Source of the DNA: Lycocorax pyrrhopterus obiensis
Taxonomy: Eukaryota > Chordata > Aves > Passeriformes > Paradisaeidae
Reading direction: 5' to 3'
Assembly: GCA_014706295.1 (NCBI GenBank)
Contig: JACSVZ010000001.1
Coordinates: 45,232,383 to 45,296,382, forward strand
Length of the DNA: 64,000 nucleotides
The notes below the pieces were generated by a model. The model saw only the letters and a list, made by a program, of their open reading frames with translations, did not search any database and had not been told where the DNA came from. The number at the start of each line of letters is the position of its first letter. Within the stretch, counting starts at the first letter, position 1. This document shows, piece by piece, positions 1-13,200 of this stretch. A program made the position numbers and the translations under genes.

Positions 1-676
1 GCCGCAAAATTTCTTCATCTGGTATTTCACTGTTTATTACAAGAAAAAAAAAAAGAATTTATAGAAGAAGTCCATCACTTCAGGAAAATCATACTGAAAT
101 CAGTATCATTAGACACTTCACTAAAAACATAAACCATTTTCAAACAGAACTGAGAAAACTCCGGGATAAAAGACAACATTGTCACTAATGATTAATGCAC
201 ATCTTACTAATTCAGGTGAATAGATTTCAGCTTGCAAACTTATAACGAAACAGTGCTGGTTTTTGTTGTTTTTCTTTTTCTTAACGAATCCCTGATCTTT
301 GCCAATGAAAACAATGTTGTCTCATATTCTATTATTTACCAACTATATACTAAACAATGCCCACAGATCCTGTTTCCCTCTGATGCCTTGGATATGTTAT
401 AGCATTTATGCAATTTTAGACCAAAACTTAGCTAGCTTCAGAAAGTCATAAAAGTTTAAATCAAAGTAAAAATATATTCTCATAAACAACCATTTCAGGT
501 TTCCAGTGAAACTCTCTAGAACACATTTCATATTTGCATTAGTTTTCTGATTGTATATGAGTAAAAAGTTCATAAATATGTTTTACAACAATAACATGCT
601 AAAGTGACGAAACATGCCTAAAAAAAGGGTGGTTTTTTTTCTATTTCTGATTTCACAGCCTGATGCAGTTTATTTT
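1..676. other. Unannotated AT-rich flank
   Basis: I see no gene, repeat family or convincing signal in this stretch. It is AT-rich, with short A and T runs near 40-55 and 250-280. It ends where the GC-richer LTR sequence begins. Confidence 0.6.
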
Positions 677-1014
677 TGTGTTGGGTTGGCATAGTCAGGT
701 TTTAGCTGCTGTCAGGGCTACAGGGGTGGCTTCTCTGAGAAGCTGCTGGAAGCTGGGAAGGAGGGAGAAGTGGGGGGAAGATGGTTTTAGGGTCTTATTT
801 TACTTCTTATTATGCTGCTCTAATAATAAATTCAGTTAATATCGCTAATTCAAGTCTGTTTTGCCTGTGACAGTATTTGGTGAGTGATCTCTTTCTGTCC
901 TTAACTCACGACCCCTTCATTGTATTTTTTTTCTCCCCTGTCCAGCTATGGAAGGAAGTGATAGAGAGGCTCTGGTGCGTGTCTTGCATCTAGCCAGGGT
1001 CAAACCGCTACACA
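677..1014 (+). mobile_element. Solitary avian ERV LTR, short internally deleted copy
   Basis: The copy begins TGTGTTGGGTTGGC and ends CGCTACACA, so it has the TG...CA ends of a retroviral LTR. An AATAAA at 825-830 is followed by a T/G-rich stretch, which places the poly(A) region and so the + orientation. It aligns at both ends with the longer LTR that follows, sharing the GGGTGGCTTCT block near the start, the GTGAGTGATCTC block and the AGCCAGGGT block near the end. The middle ~730 bp of the longer copy is missing, with the join near 750. It is flanked by T-rich sequence, so a target-site duplication cannot be judged. The family resembles LTRs I know from bird genomes, but I cannot give it a Repbase name. 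An open frame starting at 948 runs out of this LTR into the next and is not a gene. Confidence 0.85.
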
Positions 1015-1024
1015 TTTTTTTTAC

Positions 1025-2105
1025 TGTATTGGGTTTATGTAGCGAGATTTTGGTAGTGAGGTGGGGGGATTGCATGGGTGGCTTCTGTGAAAAGACATCA
1101 GAAGCTCCCCTATGTCAGAGAATGTCAGTTCCAGCCAGCTCTAAAACAGGCCTACCGCTGGCCGAAGATGAGCCCATCAGTGACATTGGTAACATCTCTG
1201 TGATAACATGCATAAGAAGGGTGAAAACTTCTCTGCAGAAGCAACTGTGAGAGAGGAGGGAAAATATGTGAGAGAAACTGCCCTGCAGACACCAAAGTCA
1301 TTGAAAAAAAAGGGAGAGGAAGTGCTCTGGACATTGGAGCAGAGGTTCCCCTGCAGGATGCAGTGCAGACCATGGTGAAACAGCAGTGCCCCTGTAGCCC
1401 ATGGAGGTCAGCAGGGTGCAGACATCCACCTGCAGCCTGTGGAGGACCCCACACACAAACAGCCTGAAGGAGGCTGTGACCATGTGGAAACCTTGTGTTG
1501 GAGCAGGCTTTTGGGAGGATCTGTGAAGCCATGAAGAGTAGCCCACACTGGAACAGGTTTTCTGTCAGGATCTGTGACCCCGTGGGGGACCCATGATGGA
1601 GCAATCTGTTCCTGAAGAACTGCAACCCATAAGAGGGAACCAAACTGCTTGTGAATAACTGCAGCACATGGGAAGGATCCATGTCAGCAAAATTTATAGG
1701 GGATGGGACTCCATGCTTGAACACAGGAAGAGAGACAGAAGAAAGGATAGGCAAACTGTGATGAACTGACTGCAATACCCACACCTCATCCTTCTCTGCT
1801 GCTTGAGAGGAGAAGGTAGAGAATTTGGGAGGGAAGTTGAGCCTGGGAAGAAGGGAGCGATGGGGGAAGGTGTTCTAAAAACTGCTTTCATTATCCTACT
1901 CTACTTTTTTAATTAGCAATGAATTAAAATAATTTCCCCAAGTAGAGTCCATTTCTATTGTGATGGTAATTTTTAAGTGATCTCCCTGTCCTTATTTTGA
2001 TCCATAAGCCTTTTGTCGTGTTTTCTCCCCCTGTTCTGTTGAAGGAGAGGATTGATAAAGCAGCCTAGTGGGCACTTGATACCTAGCCAAGGTGAATTTG
2101 CCACA
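1025..2105 (+). mobile_element. Solitary avian ERV LTR, long copy
   Basis: This LTR starts TGTATTGGGTTTATG and ends GAATTTGCCACA, about 1.08 kb. It belongs to the same family and orientation as the copy ending only 10 bp upstream. Its central third is a degenerate minisatellite. Its 3' third carries the GTGATCTCCCTGTCC and CTAGCCAAGG blocks shared with the short copy. The expected poly(A) signal is degraded. No gag, pol or env sequence lies on either side, so it is a solo LTR or the remnant of a collapsed provirus. The 4 bases before it (TTAC) and after it (TTAG) agree at three positions, too little to establish a target-site duplication. Open frames on both strands here, such as 1152-1784 (-), come from the repeat and show no known domain. 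Confidence 0.88.
1330..1700 (+). repeat. Degenerate minisatellite inside the LTR
   Basis: Motifs of the type GGAGCAGG...CTGTGACCCCGTGG...ACCCACACTGGAGCA recur every ~40-55 bp, about seven times, with substitutions and small gaps. Good landmarks are the CCATGG, CTGTGGAGGACCC, CTGTGACCATGTGG, CTGTGACCCCGTGG and ACATGGGAAGGATCC positions. This is the segment absent from the short neighbouring LTR. It is a structural property of the family and is not a separate insertion. Confidence 0.7.
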
Positions 2106-5100
2106 TTAGGAAACTACAATTATTTCTCTTCTAGCACATATTATTGTTATTATCAAAATAACATCTGGTTTAAGTTTTGTCTGGCCAATATTTTGATAGA
2201 GATCTGATTTATAACCATAAGGTCAAGAACTGACCAGTGTGGGAACAATATTTACTACAGTGATCCAGAATGCTTGGAAGTGTCTGATTTGAAGGCAATG
2301 CAGTTTTTCTTGAGTCAAAAAGAAGGAAATTATTTTTTTAAATGCGCAGAAGCCACGTGTTTTGTATCTGGTCAGTCACAACAGATGAAATTTTATTAAG
2401 TACCATTACTCAGCAAACCACAAACAGGTAAAAAAAAAAGATAGTTGAAAGTCCTAGGCTTAAGAAAGGTGAAGTACAAGATTTTTCAATCATAAGTGGG
2501 GGCATCCTGGTTGACCTGAATTTCTATTAGAGATACTTCATCTGTTACATGATCCAGTCAATCCTCTGCTGTCTAATTGCAGACTACAAATTAAACAATG
2601 AGCTTTTACTGTGGAGACCAGGAAATGAACCTATAAAAAAACCCACAGTAATTTCCTAATGGTATCCAACAAGCTGTTACTGAATTATTCAGTGGAGTTT
2701 TATTTCATGCAGTAATTCCCAATGGATACAGTTTATGGACTGTCTCTTCATAAATGAAGAAAAGGAAAGCAAGATATAAGAAAGATGTGGTCACAACACA
2801 ATTTTAGCACGAACCAGAGTACAATAATTTTGTTTGTTAGATCACTTCTCCTCAGAAGGATGGAGTCTATTTTCTCATGGAGCCTGAACTAATGCTAAAA
2901 AGCTACATAAAACAGTTGAGATTTCTGGCTTCAGCCAAATCATCGTAGGTAAGGGTGGGCCCTGAAGATGCCTTACCCTGACATGCAGTAAGACCTAGGT
3001 ACGCTTAAACAGAAATTGTAGCAAGACTTTTTTGGCAACAAGTTTGTCTTCTTCTGTACATATCATTCTCATCTCAGCTTCTCTCAGTCATGATCACCAC
3101 AGATCCACAGGCTGTCTTTCTGAAAGCTGGAGACCCTTTGAAGTCTATTGAGTGCATAGCCTTCTCAGTTTTAATTTAATATTGTTCTAGTTGTAATAGC
3201 AAGGGCTAGTTAAAAAATATTTTCTAATTTCAAAATCAGAGCAGTAGTATATTTTAATTTACTAGTTGTGAGACAGGTATTTCAGGGCCAAACCCAAATG
3301 TAATATAAGAAAAAAATAAATAAGATTTATTCAGATTTTTGTTCAGTTCCAATGCAAATACTTGTGTACATGTAACTACATGAAAGTAAAAAACACAACT
3401 CCAGTTATTAATTCATTCACATACTTCCAGTCACACAATCATTCTATTGACTGTCACAAAGGTTTCAATTGGGGATTTATTTTCATGTATTCTGGTTGCT
3501 TCTATGACACACGTAATTATTTAATAAACCAAAGTGCACTTATCTCAATTTTTCATTTGAAAATTCTCCTGGAATTTCAAGAATGTGTTTGTTTTTTCTC
3601 CTGACCATGTGATCTACATTTAAAATACAATAAGTAATGAATACATGATTTCCAAAGCTTTTACTTTTACAGAATTTGCCATTTAGTGACTTGAGAGTGC
3701 ACAATATCAGCCTATTTATTGGAAACGCATACCGATACTCAAAAATCTATTTAATTCCAAATATTTTTATATTTTAATTCACATCTAATGCATCTAATGT
3801 TGAAATTAGCCATTGATAGCTACAGAATTCAAATTACAGAGAGATATATTTAGTATATGGAAAAAACAGAAATCAGATATGAAATGTAAACTCCCCTCCC
3901 CCAAAATGCATATTCTGTGCATTCTATACATTGAATCTGTATGAGCTCTAGTTACTTTCCTTTCTTTTTTAAAAAATTTTGCACTTATCTCCTGTTATCT
4001 TGTTGCTATAGCTTTTAAGAAATGAATGTGTCACTGACATCCTTCTTTTTCGTACTTGTAGTTTAAACAGGTTTCCCAGGTTAAGCTTTCATCTGCAACT
4101 CTAAGATAGTAGGAATAATTTTAGAGTAAACACATCTTCTGCAAACCATGCCTTGCCCACAACCACAAAAAACACTTCCTGCATTATACTTACATGTTTC
4201 TGAACTGATACTTTAAATTCTGCCTTAATAACCTCTGTGATATTAGTTAGTGTTTTGAAATACAGTAAATATCACAAACATATGTAACTCCAGCTTTAGG
4301 TATGCTTTCTGACAAAATTTACTCAAAGAGTTCCTTTCAAAATCGCTTAAGTTGATCCACCTCTGATATTCCAGTGTAACGAAGCCTACGTGATTTTAGG
4401 CAGTGATATAATATGTAGTTTCAAAATTAATCAATTAAATATAATTTAGTCCTTTTAAAAGAAGACATTCTAGAAGTTTGGTAAAAATCTTAAAACTGAT
4501 TAAGTTTAATCACACAAAATTTTATAATAGTTACTTTCATTTTGGATTGAAAACAAATGTTGAGGGCATATTTGCACATTTTATGGCTTATACATAGAGA
4601 ACATAAAGGAAGACTTTCCCTTGGTTGAGGAGGACTGGGTTAGAGAACATCTAGGCAAAGCTGACATCCATGACAAGTTCATCTTTTTGTCATATTAATT
4701 CCAAATTGATTCTGAGTCAAAATACTCAAATTCGTGTGGATTTTAGTATGTTTTATCTAAGACACATTAATTCCAAATGTCTTTCTTATTTCTCAGTTGG
4801 GAAAAAACCACATAAACGTTCATTTATCACGTCCATCCGTCAAAATCTTCCACAGCTGTCACCAGTACAATCAAAAAGACCAGAAACTTTGACACAATAT
4901 TTTAGGAACCTCTGGAAACCAATCTAAGCACGTTTCATTATATTGGTATATTGGTATTACACTGGTACAGGGGATATCACAGGAGGGGTTATGCAAAGAA
5001 AGGGTTAGGCTTCCTTTTTTTTCCTAGTGATTGACTATGAAGATAACATAATCACATTCCTTCTCTATTCTGCTTCTGCATTGTCAGCTGCCTCCTGAGG

Positions 5101-8031
5101 AAGCAGGAGGGGTAAAATGATCTCTTCCACTCAGTAGTATGATAAATATATTGCTTGTAAGTCTACATATTGTGATGTCCCTATTACTTTGAATTTAATG
5201 TACATCATTTGTTTACAGCATTTTAAAAAAATACTATTTTTTTATTGCATGTTTAAATCTTTATTTAAAAATCAGCTCTTGATTGACTTCCTTAGTCAAT
5301 ACTTCTGCACTCATCAGTGGTGAGAAAGGAAATGAAGTTGCACAAAATTGTAGTAGTTGGAGCTTGTAAGTAATACAATTTATGCAGGCTGTTATTAGAG
5401 TGTAAATATATGGGTCATTAAGTTGCAGTGCTTTTTTTTTTTTACTTGTTCAGGAAATGTTCATCTTAGTATGCCTGGATTGGTGAGAATGAATTAATCA
5501 CACTGCAGATCAGAGCTGTATATTCATCTTTTGCTTGAATAATGCAATAATTCTAAATTTTCTGGCAAAGTGGGATCATGGAAACCCTGAAAACACTCCG
5601 CACATGTTTAACATGCTTTGTGAAGAAGGTCTGTGGATAGCAATGGCCACAAACAACTTCTTAACAGAGATATGTATTCCAAGGCAATTTACTTAGGAGG
5701 TTGATAATGACAGGCCTGAGATTGGATTATTTTAGGAAAACCAGAAGAAAAATAGAAAAATAGCAGATTAATTCCTCTGTATCTGGGGGAGTCACAGACT
5801 GAGTATATCAAGTTATATCTGCACCAAGATGTCTCAGATATAAAAATAATTGTAAGTTTCTGATTTTGGTGAGTTTGGTTTTGTTACTTTATCCCTTTCT
5901 AATATCTCTTAATCCCTTTAATTCTTTCTTTTGTTTCTTTACATTTCTGACTGATTTATACAGAGTGTGAATAAGTGAAAAATTTTCTTCCATGCTTTAA
6001 ATCATAGCCAAGCTTTCTACCTTCATTTGCAGACTTCAGTACAAGATGATACAGGGTCATACAGTTTATGGCATCACAGATCATTGCATGTCAGAAAGTT
6101 GGTACCTTGACACTCATGTGTCAGTTCCTTGAGAAAGCAATTACAGAGGCCTGACAAGTTAAGAGCTTCAATAAGGAACAGGAGACATGGCAGGTTTTTG
6201 CTAATCTCATATGCAATATCAATTGTGCAACAGCCTAGTACCATCTGTTAAAGAAACAGAAACCAACATCACAAAGTTACAACAAAATTTCCAAAAAGCT
6301 TGATATGAGCTATATTCCTGGGGGTGAATCTGCACACAGAAATCTTTGCATACATCTGGTACAAACAGAACCACAGGCACCCGCATGATGAATGCCCCAC
6401 CACACGCGACAGATGTCGACAAGTGGGGCTACTATGCACACATATGCTGCTCAGGGGCTGAGTCCCATGAATGTGAGCCAGCTGCAGATAATAAGCTGGA
6501 ATATCTTCCTAAAACATGCCCTGGCAATTAAAACTCAGCTAAGCCATTGACTTGAGGGCATTATTTTACAAGGTACTTCACTTTGCTTTAAGATTAACTC
6601 AAAAGTCAGGTTGCAGGTATTCATGGTAATAGGGATATCATATGATGCATCTTAATCTCTCCCTTCCTAATACTGAATTGAGAACTACAGCCTGGGACCT
6701 ACTCTATGAAATAAATGCATTATATAGAGATGTCTAAATGAGCAGATATCTCTATGAAGATTTTTAATGACTAGTGCTGAGTTTTAAGGGAGGCAAAAAA
6801 CATGTCAGGAACAAAGGTTGTATGCATACCAATCTGTGAGGGTAAATTTTTTAGAAAGTTCCCAAGGTTGTTTCACTTACTATAAAATCTAAAAGAACTC
6901 TTCACAAATGCACATAAAAAATATTTTACCTTTTCCACTGTGTCCATGCATACCTCTTCTTTTTCCAAATGTTTCCACTTGTGATTCACAATGCAGTTAC
7001 TGAAGGAGCTGGTAAGACTTCTGATCACTGTTTACTCATAGACACTTTGTCAAAGTCTTCTGCAGTCAAACACGCATGCATGGATTTATCCACATGTAAG
7101 TCAAAACCTTATGCCATATGCTTAGCACAATGAAAAGATAGTCAATTGAAGGGAAGTCAAGAAAATTGTCATGGCTTAATTCACTTGATTAAGCATAAGT
7201 TTTTGGTGCCGCTTGAGAAGTCCTGTAGCCACTCTTCACTTGCCTGTCCTAAAAGTTTCAGGTTCACCAGCCCTCCCTGAATCACTCAAGAAGCTTAGTG
7301 CATTTCAAAGAAGACTAAGCATTTGTGCAGGTCAGCCTTTCTTCTTATGTCCCGTCCCACTATTTTCCTTTTTCACGTAATAAACACCCCATACACCGCA
7401 CACTCCTGCACTTCCAAAGAAAACTGATAATTTGCTCCAACCAGAAGTAGTCAAACAGCATAATATTATGACAGCTCAGCAATGGAATTATTTGATCTGT
7501 CAAGTACATTCCAATTTGATTGGTAACTTTTATATATTTCATAAGACATCAGCCATTTTCATTATGTTCAGCTTCTGTGAAGCTGCACCTACCCAGTAAT
7601 ACTGATGTTTGTTCCTGTTTGATTCAGCCTTTCCACAGCTTTCTTCAGTGTTGCTCCTTTGAAGGTGCCAGTAAACTATGCAATACACTGCTCCTAAACT
7701 CACAGTTTTTCATAGCTCTGAAACAAATGATTTTGATAAAATACACAAATTGGATGTCTTCTAGAGAGTGTATTATTTTCCCAGGCCTCTTAATAGATGG
7801 GCTTTAACTTTAGGAACAGGGAAATTTTCAGCAGTAAGGGCTTAGATATTCACCTGCCTGTGTAGAAAGTACAGATCATTCATGAAAGAGTGGCTAAGTG
7901 TGAAAAGCCCTAGGTGTGGAGGTTTTCTTAATTGCTTTTTTACAATGTTAACATATTGCAAATTATACAGTGTTTGCTGACCACAGGCACAATTAGTGTT
8001 AAAAATTTTTGCTGAGTTCTAGATTATTTTT
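2106..8031. other. Unannotated AT-rich DNA
   Basis: About 5.9 kb with no recognisable gene, RNA or repeat family. All open frames are short (85 residues or fewer at 3362-3604 and 4670-4927) and lack recognisable domains. A small perfect inverted repeat, GCTTAAT/ATTAAGC with a 7-nt loop, lies near 7172-7192. Ancient, highly diverged repeats may be present that cannot be seen by eye. Confidence 0.55.
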
Positions 8032-8118
8032 AATATATATACATATATATATATATATTTAGGTAGGTATGCATGCATATATATGTAACTGCACATGTAT
8101 ATGTGTGCATGCATGTAT
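8032..8118. repeat. TA/TG-rich microsatellite
   Basis: A nearly pure TA run at about 8033-8059 passes into alternating purine-pyrimidine sequence with TATG, GCATGCAT and TGTGCATGCATG motifs. The whole stretch is alternating pyrimidine-purine sequence and is likely polymorphic in length. Confidence 0.85.
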
Positions 8119-9575
8119 CCCTAAAATTGATTATTGTGTAAAATTTTTCAGTCATTTTTCACCACAGACTTTTGTGAGCTGCAAAGATCTTACCTTAAAA
8201 AAATAATTTCATATGATCAGTTGTTGGGCTGATGCTTGGAATGCTCTGTTCCAAAGTTAATTTTTTATAATTCAGTGTGGAAATTACAGCCTTTTTTTTC
8301 CCCATATTTTCTTCACTATACCATGAGCTTGAAAGGGAGGCAGCAGTGAGAGCACTGTTTCTGGACAACTTCTTAATAAAAACTTGCTATACATGTAAAA
8401 AGTGGATATATTTCCTACTTTTAGGTAATATATTTTTGTGTAATGTTAATTACTGACTAGTTTAAAGAGTCTGTAATTTTTCCACTAATCATAGTCCAAA
8501 GGATTAACTCATATTTATGCTAATGGTCTTTTCTTCTGACTGTCTTGGATTTCTATCTGAAGGATGTCCCTGAAGGGCTTTCATATTCCCTGAATTGATA
8601 TTTTACCAGCTCTCACTTTTTTCTTCAGTTTGAAGTACATCTTTTATCTAACTTAATCCCTTCTCTGCCTCTTACTTCTCCAACAGCATCTCTTGAGTAG
8701 TACTGACATTGGCCATCTGGCCATTTGTAGATACAGTAAAGGACCAAAGGCAAAATCACATATTTCTCCTTAGCACTCCAAGATGTGTTACAGAGACATT
8801 ATTACTTAGCTTACATTGCCACTAAAATTAATAAATTTAATATTGTAGCTAGTGCATCACTTTTTTGCAACATTTAGAACTCTTTATAATCCTTGTAAGG
8901 ATCTAATGGGTAGATGAAATACATGAATTAAAATTCCAGATGTCTTATGTCTACATTAACAAACATTTTTCATATTTCCTAATGATCCTAAATTAATAAT
9001 GTCTATTTATTGGAGACTAGTACAACAAAATACTTTAAAAGTATTTCTCCATACCTATCCAATAAAAAAAAGCAAGCAAACAACTATTGTAAAACTAAGC
9101 ACAAAACCAAGTAAAAACCAGAAGTGACTAAACCGTCTTGTTAATCTCACACAATTTGAAAAAATTTTGTTATTGCATAACCTACATACCGTCACTAAGG
9201 CTTAGAGTCAGCAATACATTTAAAAAAATGATCATTTGCATCATACCTATTAAAACTATACCTATTTAGATCTCAGGTTCATTTTTGTGTTCCTAACTTG
9301 CATGTAGTTCTCATTGTGCAACATGAGTGCAGTTTTCTGGAGGGAGTCTTTAACATTATTCACATGCCTAATACAGGCACTGTCTCTGCTAAATGCCTAC
9401 ATGAAATGCAGATAAGAACAGCTCAGTAATACAAGCAGATATCTGTGTTTCTCTTTATTCATATGTGTGTGCATACACGACTAGATATTCAAGTTACCAT
9501 TAAGACATAGCAGTTATTGGATATTTGTGTACATCCATATTATAGGTTTATATAGGCATTATTTATATGTGCATA
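8119..9575. other. Unannotated AT-rich DNA
   Basis: No gene or recognisable repeat is seen. There are short runs of A, C and T and no long open frame. Confidence 0.55.
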
Positions 9576-10284
9576 CACAGAATCACAAAATTGCTGAATC
9601 ACAGAGAGCTGAGGTCGCAGGGCACCTCTAGAGGTCATCTGGTCCACCCTCCTGTTTGAGCAGGGTCACCAAGACCTGGTTGCCCAGGACCAGGTTCACA
9701 ATATATTCAAGGAGGGAGACTCCACAATCTCTGTGGGCAACCTGGTGCCAGTGCTCAGTCACCCTCAGAGTAAAAAAGTGTTTTACTGTGACATCCTTCT
9801 GACATTCAGAAGGATTCTCCTGTGTTTCAGTTTCTGATCATTCCCTATGGTTCTGCCACTGGGCACCACCGAAAATAGCTTGACTCCTTCACAACATGGT
9901 GTCCCAGCCCTTTACTGTGAACTACTTTGCAGCTGGGTGGCCCTCAGCATCTACTGATGCATGGAATTATTCTTACCCAGGTGCAGAACTTGTCAGTTCC
10001 CTTTGCTGAATTTAATGGGGTTTCTGTGAGCCCATTTCTCCAGTCTGTCAAGGTTCCTCTACATGGCAGCCCAAATGGCAAACACTTCTCCCTATTTTAT
10101 GTCATCTGCAAAGATGCTGCAGGTACATTCTGCCCCATCATCCAGGTCATTAAAAAAAAAAAAATGTTTAAGAGGATTGGACCCAGTATGGACCCATGAA
10201 ATATACCACTATTCATTAGCCTCCAAATGGATTTTTTGCCACTGCTCACTACCCTCTTGGAGTAGCCAGATACTGTAGTTCCTT
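9576..10284 (-). mobile_element. CR1 LINE fragment with intact 3' end
   Basis: Read on the - strand, this copy ends at 9576 in degenerate copies of the CR1 terminal repeat (visible on the + strand as CACAGAATCAC and GAATCACAGAG). Next to it is the CR1 3' UTR: GGTCATCTGGTCCA, GAGCAGGGTCACCAAGACC, GAGACTCCACAATCTCTGTGGG on the + strand. Further right comes the end of ORF2, including the stretch equivalent to the CATCTGCAAAGATGCTG and GGACCCAGTATGGACCCATGA landmarks. It is 5'-truncated near 10284, as is usual for CR1. An A run at ~10151-10163 lies inside it. Open frames at 9927-10278 are antisense to it and not genes. Confidence 0.93.
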
Positions 10285-13200
10285 CACACTCCTTGCTAAG
10301 TCAGAATAGATAAGGAAAATAAATTAAGAAGTGTGTTTGAACATAACTTTCTCTTAGATTTGTAGGAATGCAACAAAGGTACTTTTTCACTATAAGTTGG
10401 TCTCACAAGCTTATATGGATAAACACACAGGAGTACAAAAACAAAGATGTAAAACTGAAAATGGGTAGTAGGAGGAAAAGCATAGATGTACAGCTCAAGA
10501 TGTGTAAAAATATTTTCTTTAAATTATCCTGAAAGAAGGCAGTAATATAACTGCTGTAGCAAAACCATTGGAAAAGGTGGTAGAAAAGGGGAGAAAGGGG
10601 TTCTGTTTTCTAAGATCACTCAGTTTTGCTCCTTCCTTTTCAATAGTCCCTCTGTATCTTTGCTGTGATAAACTTCTGTTCTCAGACAATAATACTGTGC
10701 CAACAATTCTGCTCTGCCATCTGAAAAAAAAAAAAGAAAAAGAAAGATAAAAATCAGAAAACCACCAGAATATTTTCTTGTATTCACTTGTCCCTTCCAC
10801 CAACATAAGTGAAAGACCAAGGCTCAATACGTTTTATCTGTATGGAATTCCAACTCCCAAACATCCACAAATATGCCTTTTCACTATGTCCTATTGACAT
10901 ATTTGGGTACTGGATATGTAATAGAAAAATCAGAACTTTTTTGTGAATATTCTTCCTTCTATGTGAAGAAGATACCCATCTCACATAAAAATTGTCAAAG
11001 GTATTACAACTTTTTTCCTGAGTACCACAGTGCTTCCTCCTCTCTCAATCAAAATAGTGATACCCTGGCTGAAATGTAAGTGGCTGAACTTGTGGTGATG
11101 ACATAGCCAGAGGATATGCTCATATGTAGTCAGATGATGAAGGCAAACACAATCATCTCCTAGGCGATCCTTTCTTTTGGTTGTGATAGAAAATAAGTTT
11201 AGCATTATAATATAAAGTGATGTGTCATAAAAACTAATAAGCAAAAACTTAGGAAAATTACCATTTTCCTTTGGCACGAAAAATCCTTGCCAAAATGAAA
11301 GGCCCAAGAACATAAAAGTGTTAATGTGCAATGAAACATTGAATTGTAAAAACTTTATGTGAAAGCTTTCCAAGAACTGGCTGACTAATAAGGTGAAGAG
11401 CCAAAGGCTCTTTGGCTGGTATTTCTCAACCGTATCAGTAAGTGATAAGCTGATGTAGTGCTGAATCTGCAAATCAAAGTAAAATTAGAAGTGAAAAGTT
11501 GTAGTATATCAAGAATCTTATAACTTAGATCATATCTAAGGTAGGAGGAGGTTGCTTGCTTGAGAGAACAAAGTCTTCAGAATCATAGGCAAGGTAAACA
11601 GAAACAGAACCTTATGAGAGAGCTCTTCCAACACTTAAAATTGACTGATGTGGCTATACAACCCCTACTTCTAATCGTATAATTGGGACTGGCCTCTCAA
11701 CTACAGCTGCAACTCTGTAATTAGGCATAAATGGCTTGTATCTGAACGGCTATGCGTGGTTTTGCCTGTGTGTGTTTATACTGATAAACTAAACAGAAAA
11801 GCTTCTGAAAATTTTGTTGATGGATTATGTCTTACTAGATGACAGCATAACACTTTAATTTTTTCAACAAATGACATGATCATGAAAAGGAGATGACACA
11901 CGCAGGTAGACTTTGCATAACCAGCTGGGCAATGGTGTTTGGCCTACCACAGACACATAATACAGAAGAATTCCATGGGAAGGCACATCTAGTACTTGCT
12001 GTTTAATACTGAATCTCATTTTAGGGTGGAATGAATCATGCTCTGAAGGTACCTATATGCCTTTATTGATTAGTTAATGAAACACCTTTACTTAATCTAG
12101 GTGCTTAATTTTCAGATAGTTAAAGTCAAGCGGTATGAATCTCACCCTAGGTGTTTAAGGGAATTTTAAGTTACTACAGTGATATGCCTTCCGAAGTGTC
12201 TACTGCAATATGCTCTCAAGAGAAATAAAAAGCAAATAAAGATTTTGAGGAATTTTGGATGCCTGATTTCAGCTTAAGTCCCACAGTGTACCTAATAAAT
12301 CTCTTTGGATCTTGAGTTGCTCATTTCCTGTAATGTAAGAAATGTGGATTTTTACAGTCCTCAGTCGCTTATGCTTTGCTGAATGTTACACTGTGCAGCG
12401 GGTTGATGCCTACACAGGATACTACAGCACTTTGCGTTGTGCATGTTTTCTTATTTTGAGATCATGGTGAAGAAGTTTCCTTCTTGCTCTCATAATAAAT
12501 TGCTTTCAATTGATACGCTAATTTAGAATTATTGGGATATTTTACAATTAATTCACTTTTTGTTTGAATGTATTTCACATACCTTGTGGATCTATTTAGA
12601 AGTTCAATATTAAACTTTGGTGTCAAAACACTAAGTAATTTGATTTTAACCTTTTCTAGAATGGTCTAAGAAATGGTTGCTTTGGCTGTAGCTGCTTACT
12701 ATTTTCCACTCATCCTCCAGTGTAGATACATCTGAAAAGGGGATGTAGTAAGATAGATTTAGTTAATGACTTCACAACATTTCACTCGAGCAGCACGTAC
12801 ATAAATTGCAGAGGCCTGTGAATTTGTCACCTTCTGCTCTCCTGAATAGTTAGTGGAAAGAAATTGTTGTTATATATAGGGCTATGAACTATAAAAATAA
12901 TACATATTTTATATCCATTTAATCATTAGACATTATTTTTTTGTGGTATTTACATACTTAATATATCTATTACCATAAAAGGTAACATTACTGTTCAGTT
13001 CAAGCTACAGTGGCAATCGCAGAATATGAACTCCCTGAACAACACGGGTACAAGGCATGAATCTCAGGAATGTGTTTTGCCCTAGAGAGCATAGTGGGAG
13101 AAGATGCCGCTAACGCTGCCATTTAGCCATCTGCATTCTGTCCCTGGTTCTGCAGCTACTGCCAAGCACATTTCCATGTATATTACCAATGGCTATGGCT

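Noticed and set aside
1152..1784. 210-codon open frame on the - strand
   Set aside because: Lies wholly inside the long LTR, antisense to it. The length reflects the GC-richer minisatellite and not a gene.
677..2105. A complete provirus between the two LTRs
   Set aside because: Only 10 bp separates them; there is no room for gag, pol or env.
10981..11472. 163-codon open frame on the - strand, the longest in the window outside repeats
   Set aside because: No recognisable domain, no coding-like composition and no splice or promoter context. A frame of this length is not surprising by chance in 64 kb of AT-rich DNA.
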